NCBI RefSeq assembly: GCF_902506605.1
Contig: NZ_LR733979.1
Location: 1,191,024 to 1,255,023, forward strand
Source of the DNA: Sphingomonas sp. AX6
Lineage (GTDB): Bacteria; Pseudomonadota; Alphaproteobacteria; Sphingomonadales; Sphingomonadaceae
Direction of reading: 5' to 3'
DNA: 64,000 bases
Shown here: piece after piece, positions 27,701 to 33,764 of the stretch
How positions within the stretch are numbered: the first letter of the stretch is position 1
Layout: each line of letters begins with the position of its first letter
The notes under the pieces: model-generated
The model's input: the letters and a program-made list of their open reading frames with translations, nothing else
What the model was told of the DNA's origin: nothing
Database searches by the model: none
Translations under genes and position numbers: made by a program

Positions 27701-28220
27701 AGTCGCGCGCGATCTCGTCGCACGCTCTGCGCGACTTACCTTTGATCCGAACAACCTAATCGATCGCGAATCCTTGGTGGCAGCTAAAGTTGCACCGGGC
27801 ATGGTCGTTGCGCTGCAGCGCAACGCGTACTTAGCTGTGCGGGTTGGCGTGCAGGTTGATCGAGCTGTCGAGCAGGTGCGGAACCATGCGAAGCTCAATC
27901 CGCTCAATCTTATTGAAAAAGATGGCCTCATAACGCTCGGCGGAGAGGCGCCGGCCGCATTAGTCGAGCTGCTGCGGTTCCACAGCGCAGCACCAGCCGT
28001 GCAGGAACGCCTGAAAACCCTCTATGATGATTTGAAACTGCCGGGCGTTTCGGAGCAATCGCTCCCAGCTGTTTCGTCCCCGGCAGTAGAACCCGAGCAG
28101 ATCAATGCGGTACAGCCCCAAGAGCGGGTGGAGCCTGAGGCACCAATCAGTAAGGACATACTGCATGGTGAAGCAGCACGTCGAGCGGCACAAATTGCCG
28201 CTTGGCAGCGCGGAAGGTAA
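24798..28220 (+). CDS. MobA/MobL-family relaxase (MOBQ), 1140 aa
   Basis: This is the DNA-nicking and strand-transfer enzyme for mobilization. The GTG start at 24798 has GGGAG seven bases upstream. An N-terminal segment with GAARAHARYVERE (about 98-110) precedes a low-complexity stretch (about 150-260). The relaxase core follows, with FVAVMHAPDHTNNEKNWHFH, where His451/His453 would form part of the metal-binding triad, and KYGVARRVDPRRHEDMGI, a block typical of MobA/MobL proteins. The C-terminal 500 residues are helical, with unknown role. The low-complexity stretch coincides with a nested ORF in another frame. No coupling protein or secretion genes are nearby. Confidence 0.85.
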   Translation: MTEDRITKLKLRAQLADRNYAMSREGREPEITDDALGIIGWRSQREVKGTGELGSKERIQFHVPMTREHRLANAEGATSFHFAHSFINKVSAEQMEDGRRNRPGAARAHARYVERETAVAIQALADDPAIAASPSVEPAPSAGNEEYERETDKKDGFAAGGAGGRSEGTDAGRSFLQRDFEIPRDFASGDDAESGADLRLLSGFELVRRGRQPELLLHAVASLSMDAGEVLSAVRQPRPGKGSNASKTDRVNTQSPSGHDRYIVRGGAVAIQPDGDRVLFTNIDADPDKRAEFWTLVEKHERSSQGDEMSCRFNDNAAFWREAVIQPNCPQLLRDQYKCVDHDKIARFKIDSGKEMRAFLKQQDGWNVDRKRRRAKDDEVTSPDTEAFVKFHDGRDGRVQYRIVGELPDELPMTGKVQILQGFCEEFHRLRLPFVAVMHAPDHTNNEKNWHFHLVYYDRPCARITAAQISELGRNEHDISGLEVGMWDFTAATVKKDRANRERWPLRQKKVTTVSTQAWLMRLRRSFAKHTNVQLTKYGVARRVDPRRHEDMGIIADPQEHLGTRQAATEARGTVTAAGRRNEARQSQAIMGQIEEARANAYADATRRTSEWKRRFAGRSASDNAEPMVEFERNLIAAADLDYLAASLRHSDDRATSRAANLRRINSQLVRAIDADASAGLPRERRYRADITAAADRYLDFLNVALRDDRQTASDCITEAKFLRGNAQRAEGRLADLVNAPAINPAVPIAAAIPSAAAPAGQVEKWLQLVGKARPLILKDDTGFSVNEINAPIELAAAKVQAELGILYRRQQEDIANVVRQLPAHRLLLSTRNIGGRSRRTLVDVAPELASAFYRYQDSPEIEAALHAVFYPEQAHRSGVGSMPRSSIINVLAAQERTPSTLVSETTPPAPKLPTDASAAFDPPPSASPVGGSAERPIRARDNPPVRSEVRAPESIQTAPQKSLDPAQVARDLVARSARLTFDPNNLIDRESLVAAKVAPGMVVALQRNAYLAVRVGVQVDRAVEQVRNHAKLNPLNLIEKDGLITLGGEAPAALVELLRFHSAAPAVQERLKTLYDDLKLPGVSEQSLPAVSSPAVEPEQINAVQPQERVEPEAPISKDILHGEAARRAAQIAAWQRGR
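25243..25551 (+). CDS. Small Cys-rich protein encoded inside the relaxase gene (+1 frame)
   Basis: GTG at 25243 is preceded by AGGAG (25231-25235) at seven bases' spacing and opens a 102-residue frame ending at 25551, wholly within the relaxase gene. The product reads like a real protein: a Pro/acidic N-terminus, then ICVSCPASNWFVADDSLNCF with a CxxC pair, a CFC pair and a later LCDSR, a pattern like that of small zinc-type proteins on conjugative plasmids (family memory, not verified). In the same stretch the relaxase frame is low complexity. Either the region is dual-coding or one frame is fortuitous. Confidence 0.55.
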   Translation: MKQTKKTDLPPVEPVVDPRELTPEDPFYSETLRSLATSHPEMMPNPVPICVSCPASNWFVADDSLNCFCMQLRRYPWTPGRSFPLCDSRGPARAAMRAKRTE

Positions 28221-28526
28221 CCGGTCAAACCTTTGCAGCGTTTCGCCGCCAAGCGCTAGCATAAGAAGTCGACTCCATACTCGCACTTTGCGTTTAATCG
28301 TCCGCGCGGACCACTAAATACCTAATGTGCGGGGCACTGGTGTGGCCTACATCTCGTTAATGCTTGGGATGGAAAGCAGTCGCTTTTTTTGTCCCTAGCG
28401 TGGAAAAGCCGATCGAGATCGGCCTGTGATCAGGATCCTGAGAGGAAAAAGCTGAATTCAGCACCGCCTCAGCGCTCTGATCGCGCCCGCGGCCAATGGC
28501 CGCAACTACTGTAAATGAGGTATATC
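28221..28526. other. 306-base intergenic region after the relaxase gene
   Basis: No gene is seen. It contains a T7 tract at 28384-28390 that could end the relaxase transcript, and a hairpin with arms GCCGATC (28408-28414) and GATCGGC (28417-28423). A promoter for the downstream exonuclease cassette probably lies here, but no box is clear. Confidence 0.4.
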
Positions 28527-29336
28527 ATGCGCGTTTCTCAGCGCCCGCCGGCTCGCGTCGGCAATTCCGTCTTGGCCTATGACATCGAAACCATCGCTCC
28601 AGCGATGCCGGATGGCTCTTTTCCGCCCTGGCCAACCCACCGTCCGGTCGCGATTGGTTTTGCAGCGGCAAAACGCCACGACGGCAATTGGAGTTTCGAT
28701 ATTGAAGCGCTGGTACTCGGCGATGCCACAACCGAAGCCGATCTCGTCCAGGCGGCAGACCGACGAATGGCATCTGCGGAAGTCATTACCGGATATAATT
28801 CCGCTCAATTCGACGCGCTGGTACTCCGGCTGACAGCCCAGCGCTGTCGAATCTGGGACGCCAAAGCGCTTGGCGACCATGCCGCAGCTCACCGTTACGG
28901 CGGCGATCACGCTGATCTTGCCGATCTTTATGCCAGTTACGGACGCAAGGTCTCGTTGTCGGCGATCGCCGACGAGGTTGGCATTCCGGTTAAAACCGAC
29001 ATTGGGGGCGGCGACGTTGCCGCGCTGTGGGCGGCCGGTGAACATGAGCGCATCCGCCAATATGTGGCCGAGGACGCCGTTGCGACGATGGCCCTCTATT
29101 TTGCCTGGTCCGCATCGCGCGCAGGTGAAGAGGCCCTGGTCACCCAACCGATGGCCGCGCTGGCGCGGCACATCCAAGCAACGCCTGAGCTGCATCACCT
29201 GTCTGCGTTCGTGGAGTGTTCGCTCACCCGTTGGTGTCGCCCGCGTTCGCTCAAGGCTGACATCGCCGCGGCTCTGGAACGGCTGACCAACCGCTTTCGT
29301 CGCGAAGTAGAGGAGCGCAGCTTCGCCACCCACTGA
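28527..29336 (+). CDS. DEDDy-type 3'-5' exonuclease-like protein (PolB exonuclease fold)
   Basis: A 269-residue protein starting at the ATG at 28527, which has GAGG at good spacing. The exonuclease motifs are all present: Exo I YDIET (Asp19, Glu21), Exo II GYNSAQFDALVL (Asp96), and Exo III QYVAEDAVAT (Tyr179, Asp183, the YxxxD form). This matches the predicted PolB-like 3'-5' exonuclease family, acting on DNA or RNA ends with two metal ions. It opens a cassette of five same-strand genes ending at 32528, where a second, degenerate relative lies. Its role in the element is unknown; processing of transferred or invading DNA is an inference. Confidence 0.75.
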   Translation: MRVSQRPPARVGNSVLAYDIETIAPAMPDGSFPPWPTHRPVAIGFAAAKRHDGNWSFDIEALVLGDATTEADLVQAADRRMASAEVITGYNSAQFDALVLRLTAQRCRIWDAKALGDHAAAHRYGGDHADLADLYASYGRKVSLSAIADEVGIPVKTDIGGGDVAALWAAGEHERIRQYVAEDAVATMALYFAWSASRAGEEALVTQPMAALARHIQATPELHHLSAFVECSLTRWCRPRSLKADIAAALERLTNRFRREVEERSFATH

Positions 29337-29365
29337 TCTCTCATCACTACCGCCAACGCCCTTTT

Positions 29366-29420
29366 GGCCCGGTCATCCCTGCGATGGCCGGGCCTTTTCA
29401 TTTCCGGGCCTTTTCATTTC
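29366..29420 (+). terminator. Hairpin and 16-bp tandem repeat between exonuclease and next gene
   Basis: GGCCCGG-TCAT and ATGG-CCGGGCC pair to form a hairpin ending in TTTTCATTT, a likely terminator or attenuator. Its distal arm and tail are duplicated: CGGGCCTTTTCATTTC occurs twice in tandem (29389-29404 and 29405-29420). The second copy abuts the ribosome site GAGG of the next gene. Confidence 0.65.
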
Positions 29421-29431
29421 GAGGTAAGTTT

Positions 29432-30046
29432 ATGACCACTGATACTATCGCCCTCTCCACCGCGTGGATCCACCAACATGCTTGCCGCGATCGCCCAGCG
29501 CGCACGCTATTGGTCGGCGCATCAATCCTGACGTGCTCCGATCGATTCGGCTCGGCTGCGTTCGATCTGGCTGCACACAGCACCACCGTCACCGACGATG
29601 CGGCTGAAACCATGGCGTGGCTGGCCAAGCGTCTGGAAGTTGCGCCTGCGCGACTGCTGCTTTGGCGGGCCGAAGACATCGTCGTGCCGTCGCTGATCTC
29701 CGCATGCGAAACAGCCCGCGACACTATGACCGCCGCCCGGCTGCTGCGTGCACTCGATCGCGCGTTCGAAGGTGAGGTGATCGATGTGGCGGAACAGCAC
29801 GGCGGATCGAAAGCCAGTTCTTTCGACGCGGTCATGCATTCTGCCGGGTTGCCGTTCAGCCCTATGGCAAAAGACGAACTGCATCATGCACACAGCACCG
29901 GTTGCCACGCTGACATCCGGGAACACCTTGCAGCGCGCGCAGTCTCAACGTTTCGACTGTGGCTGCAAGGCCGTGATGACGTCGGGGATTTGATCGCGGC
30001 AACCGACGCTTGGAGCGCGACCCCGGACGCGGAGGTGCGGCTGTGA
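29432..30046 (+). CDS. Unknown protein, exonuclease/AAA+ cassette
   Basis: A 204-residue protein of mixed helix and strand with no recognised motif. It starts at ATG 29432 with GAGG seven bases upstream. Features visible are an N-terminal RTLLVGASILTCSDRFG stretch like the edge of a Rossmann-type sheet and a C-terminal helical part with HHAHS. Its stop overlaps the ATPase start (TGATG), so the two are translated together and probably act together. Confidence 0.7.
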   Translation: MTTDTIALSTAWIHQHACRDRPARTLLVGASILTCSDRFGSAAFDLAAHSTTVTDDAAETMAWLAKRLEVAPARLLLWRAEDIVVPSLISACETARDTMTAARLLRALDRAFEGEVIDVAEQHGGSKASSFDAVMHSAGLPFSPMAKDELHHAHSTGCHADIREHLAARAVSTFRLWLQGRDDVGDLIAATDAWSATPDAEVRL

Positions 30047-30978
30047 TGATCATCAATCACAAACCGCATGTCCGACCGTGCGTATCGATTCCGTCCGACG
30101 GCAATGAGGGCAACGACTGGATCGCTTCGATCAGCGAGATGTACGCGCCACTAACTTCGCATCTGCCGTTGGCGGGTGCATCGGCAATTGCGCAAGCCCG
30201 TGGCGGATCAGAACCACGCATCGCTGCCGCCTTGCGTGCGGAAGCACCTTGGATGCAGCCGGCGATCGACCGCATCGCCGAACAAGCCGAGATGCAATTG
30301 TGGGCAGGTCAGCCATGGCTCGCGGTTCGGCCCCTGTTGCTGGTCGGGCCCAGTGGCGCAGGCAAGACGCATTTCGCACGCGCGTTGGGCAAATTGTCGG
30401 GTTGCGGTGACGCGATCCTCAGCTTTGCAGGCGTCAGCAACAACGCTGAACTGGCCGGGAATCCGCGCGGATATCGCCACCCGCTACCGTGTCTGCCTGC
30501 CACCGCAATGCTTCGAACTGGTACCGCCAACCCGGTTATCGTCATCGACGAAATCGACAAGGCGGCCGCTGGCGAACTGGGCGATCCAGTGGCGACGTTG
30601 CTCGGACTAACCGAACGATCGACCGCCCGCCGCTATTTCGACGGATGCCTCGCCGCTGAGATCGACCTTTCGCATATCAACTGGGTCATGACCGCAAACA
30701 GCATTGCTCGTCTTCCGGCACCGCTGCTGTCTCGCGTCGATGTGGTGGAGGTGACCGGCCCCAGGCCTGACCATGCCGAACTGGTCCTTGCCAGTCTGTG
30801 GCAGGCGGTCGCTCGCGATCTTGGGCTTCCACCCTTGGCACTGCCGCACATCGAAAAGCCTGCAGAAGCAATGTTGCTGCGCCTGTTTCGCAACACGCGT
30901 TCGGTCCGCCGATTGCGGCGGGCAATCGAAACGCTGGTGGCGGTGTCGGTCCGGTACACACCGCGAACGATCAACTGA
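30046..30978 (+). CDS. AAA+ ATPase (Lon-like ATPase module without protease)
   Basis: A 310-residue ATPase. Walker A is GPSGAGKTH (101-109), Walker B is VIVIDEIDKA (164-173), sensor 1 lies in WVMTANS (Asn218), and the probable arginine finger is Arg230 in LLSRVDVVEV. The spacing and the TAN and SRVDVVEV segments resemble the ATPase part of Lon, but no Lon N-domain or Ser/Lys protease domain is present. It probably remodels a protein or nucleoprotein partner as a ring. It is coupled to the preceding unknown gene and sits between two exonuclease-like genes. Confidence 0.85.
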   Translation: MIINHKPHVRPCVSIPSDGNEGNDWIASISEMYAPLTSHLPLAGASAIAQARGGSEPRIAAALRAEAPWMQPAIDRIAEQAEMQLWAGQPWLAVRPLLLVGPSGAGKTHFARALGKLSGCGDAILSFAGVSNNAELAGNPRGYRHPLPCLPATAMLRTGTANPVIVIDEIDKAAAGELGDPVATLLGLTERSTARRYFDGCLAAEIDLSHINWVMTANSIARLPAPLLSRVDVVEVTGPRPDHAELVLASLWQAVARDLGLPPLALPHIEKPAEAMLLRLFRNTRSVRRLRRAIETLVAVSVRYTPRTIN

Positions 30979-31066
30979 AGGACTGAAAGGGAAAGGTGAC
31001 GGTGGGCACCGTGAGAGACGGAAAAAAGCTCCGGCCTGCAGGCCGTCACCAAAGAGGAAACGAACA

Positions 31067-31600
31067 ATGAATGTACAACTGAACCGGCAAAATATCATGC
31101 TCGCCCTGCGGCAAACGATGGGATGGCCGCCCTACGCACCGGCTAACGATTGCCTGGCTTTTACCAGCGGACGGCCAATGGATGTCGAGAACGGTATCGA
31201 AATCGGTCGGATCGCGACTGCGCTCGGCAAGGACGTGATTTATTCGGGATGGGCAAGCGAGAGCGCGCGTGAGCCATCCGGATTTACGATCGCCTATCGC
31301 ATGATCGACAGCGTCGACATTGTGGACCGGGTCGTTCCTTATGTCGCCAACGACGGCTCCCCGGTTATCTTGATCAGCACCACGCAGGACGAGCATTTTG
31401 CTATTGATGCGCGCGGATCGCTGGTGCGTGCAGCAGGCAAACCCCAGGCCCCAGGAAAGGGACGCCTGCTGGCGATGAAGCGGATCAAGGCATTGGCCAA
31501 AAACCTCCGCACCACGTTGCTTGAGCAAAACCGCCATGTGCCCGTCGGCGCACCCGTCGAACGACCCGCGCCGGCCGAAACCATCGTCCGCTTTGGCTGA
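31067..31600 (+). CDS. Unknown protein, exonuclease/AAA+ cassette
   Basis: A 177-residue protein starting at ATG 31067 after AGAGGAAA. The N-terminal part (MGWPPYAPANDCLAFTSGRP) and a central sheet (GFTIAYRMIDSVDIVDRVV) suggest a compact globular fold, while the C-terminus is basic and Pro-rich. I do not recognise the family. It lies between the AAA+ ATPase and the second exonuclease-like gene on the same strand. Confidence 0.7.
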   Translation: MNVQLNRQNIMLALRQTMGWPPYAPANDCLAFTSGRPMDVENGIEIGRIATALGKDVIYSGWASESAREPSGFTIAYRMIDSVDIVDRVVPYVANDGSPVILISTTQDEHFAIDARGSLVRAAGKPQAPGKGRLLAMKRIKALAKNLRTTLLEQNRHVPVGAPVERPAPAETIVRFG

Positions 31601-31605
31601 CCCCC

Positions 31606-31633
31606 GCGGCGGGTACCCGGAGTGCCCGCCGCT
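31606..31633 (+). terminator. GC hairpin before the second exonuclease-like gene
   Basis: GCGGCGGGTA and TGCCCGCCGC form a strong stem between the two genes. Without a T tract it may act as an mRNA-processing or attenuation structure rather than a full terminator. Confidence 0.45.
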
Positions 31634-31655
31634 ATTTATGCCCGGAGACCAAATA

Positions 31656-32528
31656 ATGACCGACACAATCACTACCCGCGCGCCACGCTGCTGGATCGTT
31701 CTCGACCTCGAATCCGCTGTGATCGACGACACCGCGCATAAGCGCTATCAATCCATGGAACGCTGGGTTCCATCTGACGACAAGCCAATCCGCCGCGGAT
31801 ATCAGCGCAGCGAAGACCCGCTAACGACACCGCGCTGGACTTTTCAGACCGTCACCACGGCATCGATGATGGTCCTTGTCGAAGACGACCAAGGGGGTAT
31901 CGACGTCAGCCGCTTCGTCACGTTGTCTGCGCCGGATTATGACGAGCGCAGCGTTCTGACTGGCATATTGCAGGTGCTGGCAGACACCCCGCAAAATGCC
32001 GAAATCTGCACGTGGGCTGGTCTCGCGCATGACATCCCCATCTTGATAAGCGGGTGCATGCGACACGGCTTAAGTTTGCCCCGTGGCTGGGGGTGGTTGG
32101 CACACGGCGGCTATCACAAATCGCGCCATCTCGATCTTGCACATGCCTACACTGCTGGGATGAAAATGAAGCCGATACACTTGGCCGAGGTACTGGCGGC
32201 CATGGATATTCCAGCAAAGATTACGGCGCCGGCATTCGCGATCGCACAAATGATTTACGCCGGATGTTGGGAAGGCGTGCAACAGGCATGCGAAATCGAC
32301 GCTATGGGAACCGCGTGCCTGCTCGCCCGCTGGCGGACTCTGAACGACGGACGCATTCCCGTGGAGGCGGTGGAAGATCGCATCCTTCGCCGCGTCATCG
32401 AACTGCGCAGTCGGCGAAGTTACATCCCCGCTCTTGAAGCGCATCGTTTGGCGCGCTTCAAAGCCAGCATCGCGAAGGCCGCCAACGATGCGAAAGCCTT
32501 GGCACCTTGGCTGGACGAGGCCGCCTGA
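31656..32528 (+). CDS. Exonuclease-like protein, DEDD fold with altered third motif
   Basis: A 290-residue protein related in layout to the protein at 28527. Exo I is IVLDLES (Asp17, Glu19), Exo II is TWAGLAHDIPIL (Asp126), and Exo III is QQACEIDAMGTACLL with Asp215, but the Tyr expected four residues before it is Ala211. Metal binding may remain while catalysis is weakened or changed, so it could be a partner or regulatory subunit for the active relative. ATG 31656 follows GGAGA at good spacing. Confidence 0.7.
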   Translation: MTDTITTRAPRCWIVLDLESAVIDDTAHKRYQSMERWVPSDDKPIRRGYQRSEDPLTTPRWTFQTVTTASMMVLVEDDQGGIDVSRFVTLSAPDYDERSVLTGILQVLADTPQNAEICTWAGLAHDIPILISGCMRHGLSLPRGWGWLAHGGYHKSRHLDLAHAYTAGMKMKPIHLAEVLAAMDIPAKITAPAFAIAQMIYAGCWEGVQQACEIDAMGTACLLARWRTLNDGRIPVEAVEDRILRRVIELRSRRSYIPALEAHRLARFKASIAKAANDAKALAPWLDEAA

Positions 32529-32669
32529 AGTTCAGGGATGATTTACGTGTGGGGTTTAGCCTCGAAAAGATGACGAGGCTGGCCCCACCAAATCATGCGC
32601 CGTTTGAAGAAAATTCGGACAGGCTGTCTGCAAAATTTCAATCCGGCGCATGAGTAGGTAAGACCCATC

Positions 32670-32786
32670 ATGTCTGGCCCGATTACGCTTAAGGACGGCT
32701 ATCGACCCCTGCCGCGGGCGGAGATCGAAGCCGAACTCGGTGAAGTCGCTAGACTCTCCCACGCCGCGATATTGCGAGCGGTGTGA
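32670..32786 (+). CDS. Short ORF (38 aa), possible gene remnant
   Basis: ATG 32670 begins MSGPITLKDGYRPLPRAEIE and the frame stops at a TGA that is also the first three bases of the TGAGGG promoter box. The composition looks coding, as in the N-terminus of a longer protein that has been cut. It could also be a small real protein. Confidence 0.3.
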   Translation: MSGPITLKDGYRPLPRAEIEAELGEVARLSHAAILRAV

Positions 32787-32810
32787 GGGGATGGCGGCTC
32801 GCTTGCGTAA
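32784..32810 (+). promoter_or_regulatory. Putative ECF-sigma promoter of the NTF2-like gene
   Basis: TGAGGG (32784-32789), 15 bases, GCGTAA (32805-32810), about 48 bases before the ATG. The same boxes and exact spacing precede copCD, the sigma operon and copAB. Confidence 0.7.
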
Positions 32811-32857
32811 TATATGCTGAAGGGCCGAAAACACGGCTTGGCATGAGGGGATATTCG

Positions 32858-33346
32858 ATGCGCTTTGGTCTCATTATTTCAGCGGCGGCTGTCGTGGCGA
32901 TTTCCACGGCTCCGGCCGCGGCCCAGCTTCGTCCCCCGGCATCGGCAGCTTCCGCCCAGCTCGCACCCGAAGTGCGCGACGCAGCGATGGTCGTCGATGC
33001 CTTCCACGAGGCTTTGCAGTCGGGTGACAAGGCGGCGGCGCTGGCATCGCTAGCCTCCGATGCGCTGGTCTATGAAAGCGGTCGGGTCGAGCGCGACAAG
33101 GCCGAATACGCATCACATCACCTGTCCGCCGACGCGGCGTTCGCCAAGGCCACAAAACGCTCGGTGACGCGCCGGTCGGGTCATGCGGCCGGCAACATGG
33201 CGTGGATCGCCTCCGAAGCGAAGACGAGTGGCACATACAGGGATCGAGCGATCAATAGCCTGTCGACCGAAACGATGGTGCTCCGTCGGACGGGCGATGC
33301 GTGGCAGATCGTTCATATCCACTGGTCGTCCGCGGATGTGAAGTAA
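32858..33346 (+). CDS. Secreted NTF2-like (SnoaL/DUF4440-type) protein of the copper island
   Basis: A 162-residue protein. Residues 1-22 are a signal peptide ending AAA-Q. The rest matches the cone-like NTF2 fold: VVDAFHEALQSGDKAAALASL, a central VYESGRVERDKAEYASHHL and the closing strand GDAWQIVHIHWSS, with several His that could bind metal. Relatives are common in copper-resistance loci of alphaproteobacteria; a function is not established. It has a good ribosome site (GAGGGG) and a putative sigma promoter shared with cop genes, so it should be metal-induced. Confidence 0.8.
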   Translation: MRFGLIISAAAVVAISTAPAAAQLRPPASAASAQLAPEVRDAAMVVDAFHEALQSGDKAAALASLASDALVYESGRVERDKAEYASHHLSADAAFAKATKRSVTRRSGHAAGNMAWIASEAKTSGTYRDRAINSLSTETMVLRRTGDAWQIVHIHWSSADVK

Positions 33347-33374
33347 CTCGGCATAAACCGGGCGCTCGCCCGGC

Positions 33375-33764
33375 CTAGCGATCAGCAAGCCCATCCAGTA
33401 TCGGGCAGTCGGGTCGAACGTCTCCAGTGCAGCGTTCAGCGAGATGGAGCAGCGTGGCCTGCATTGCGCCGAGCGCCCGTGCCTTGCGTCCGAGCCCGTC
33501 AGCGCGGGCAAGTGCCAACGCCTTCACCTCGGCGCTTTCTCGGCGGTCGTTGGCCCACAAGTCGAGCAGACTGGCGATCTCGCCGATCGGAAAGCCAAGA
33601 TCGCGGGCATTGGCGATAAATCGCAATCGGTGAAGGTCAGCCTTCGAATAATCGCGATAACCACTGTCGCGCCTTTGGGGTGCGGGGATCAGGCCTATTG
33701 TTTCATAGTGTCGTATCATCCGTTGCGACACGCCGCTTGCGCGTGATGCCGCGCCGATGTTCAC
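33375..33764 (-). CDS. cueR: CueR, Cu(I)-responsive MerR-family activator
   Basis: A 129-residue MerR-type regulator with an N-terminal winged helix ([20 protein letters not shown]), a dimerisation helix and a C-terminal metal loop with Cys112 and Cys120 in CTGDVRPDC, the same positions as the Cu(I) ligands of E. coli CueR. The start is GTG at 33764, overlapping the stop of the P-type ATPase gene by four bases, so sensor and exporter share a transcript. It should bind the dyad at 36153-36169 and distort the long spacer to activate transcription, giving positive autoregulation. Confidence 0.93.
   Translation of the reverse strand: MNIGAASRASGVSQRMIRHYETIGLIPAPQRRDSGYRDYSKADLHRLRFIANARDLGFPIGEIASLLDLWANDRRESAEVKALALARADGLGRKARALGAMQATLLHLAERCTGDVRPDCPILDGLADR

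Larger units (their letters stand above)
32529..32857. other. Junction between mobilizable element and copper island
   Basis: This 329-base gap holds a terminator-like imperfect hairpin (about 32550-32587, arms AGCCTCG and CGAGGCT extended by GGGG/CCCC), a 38-codon ORF at 32670-32786 and the sigma-type promoter at 32784-32810. No copy of the tRNA-Gln 3' end is visible, so the right end of the element is not marked here by an obvious repeat. Confidence 0.5.

Noticed and set aside
32690..32730. Possible right att copy of tRNA-Gln (a stretch like TCGACCCCTGCCGC)
   Set aside because: It matches the tRNA 3' end over only about a dozen bases with mismatches and lies inside a short ORF, so chance is the better explanation.
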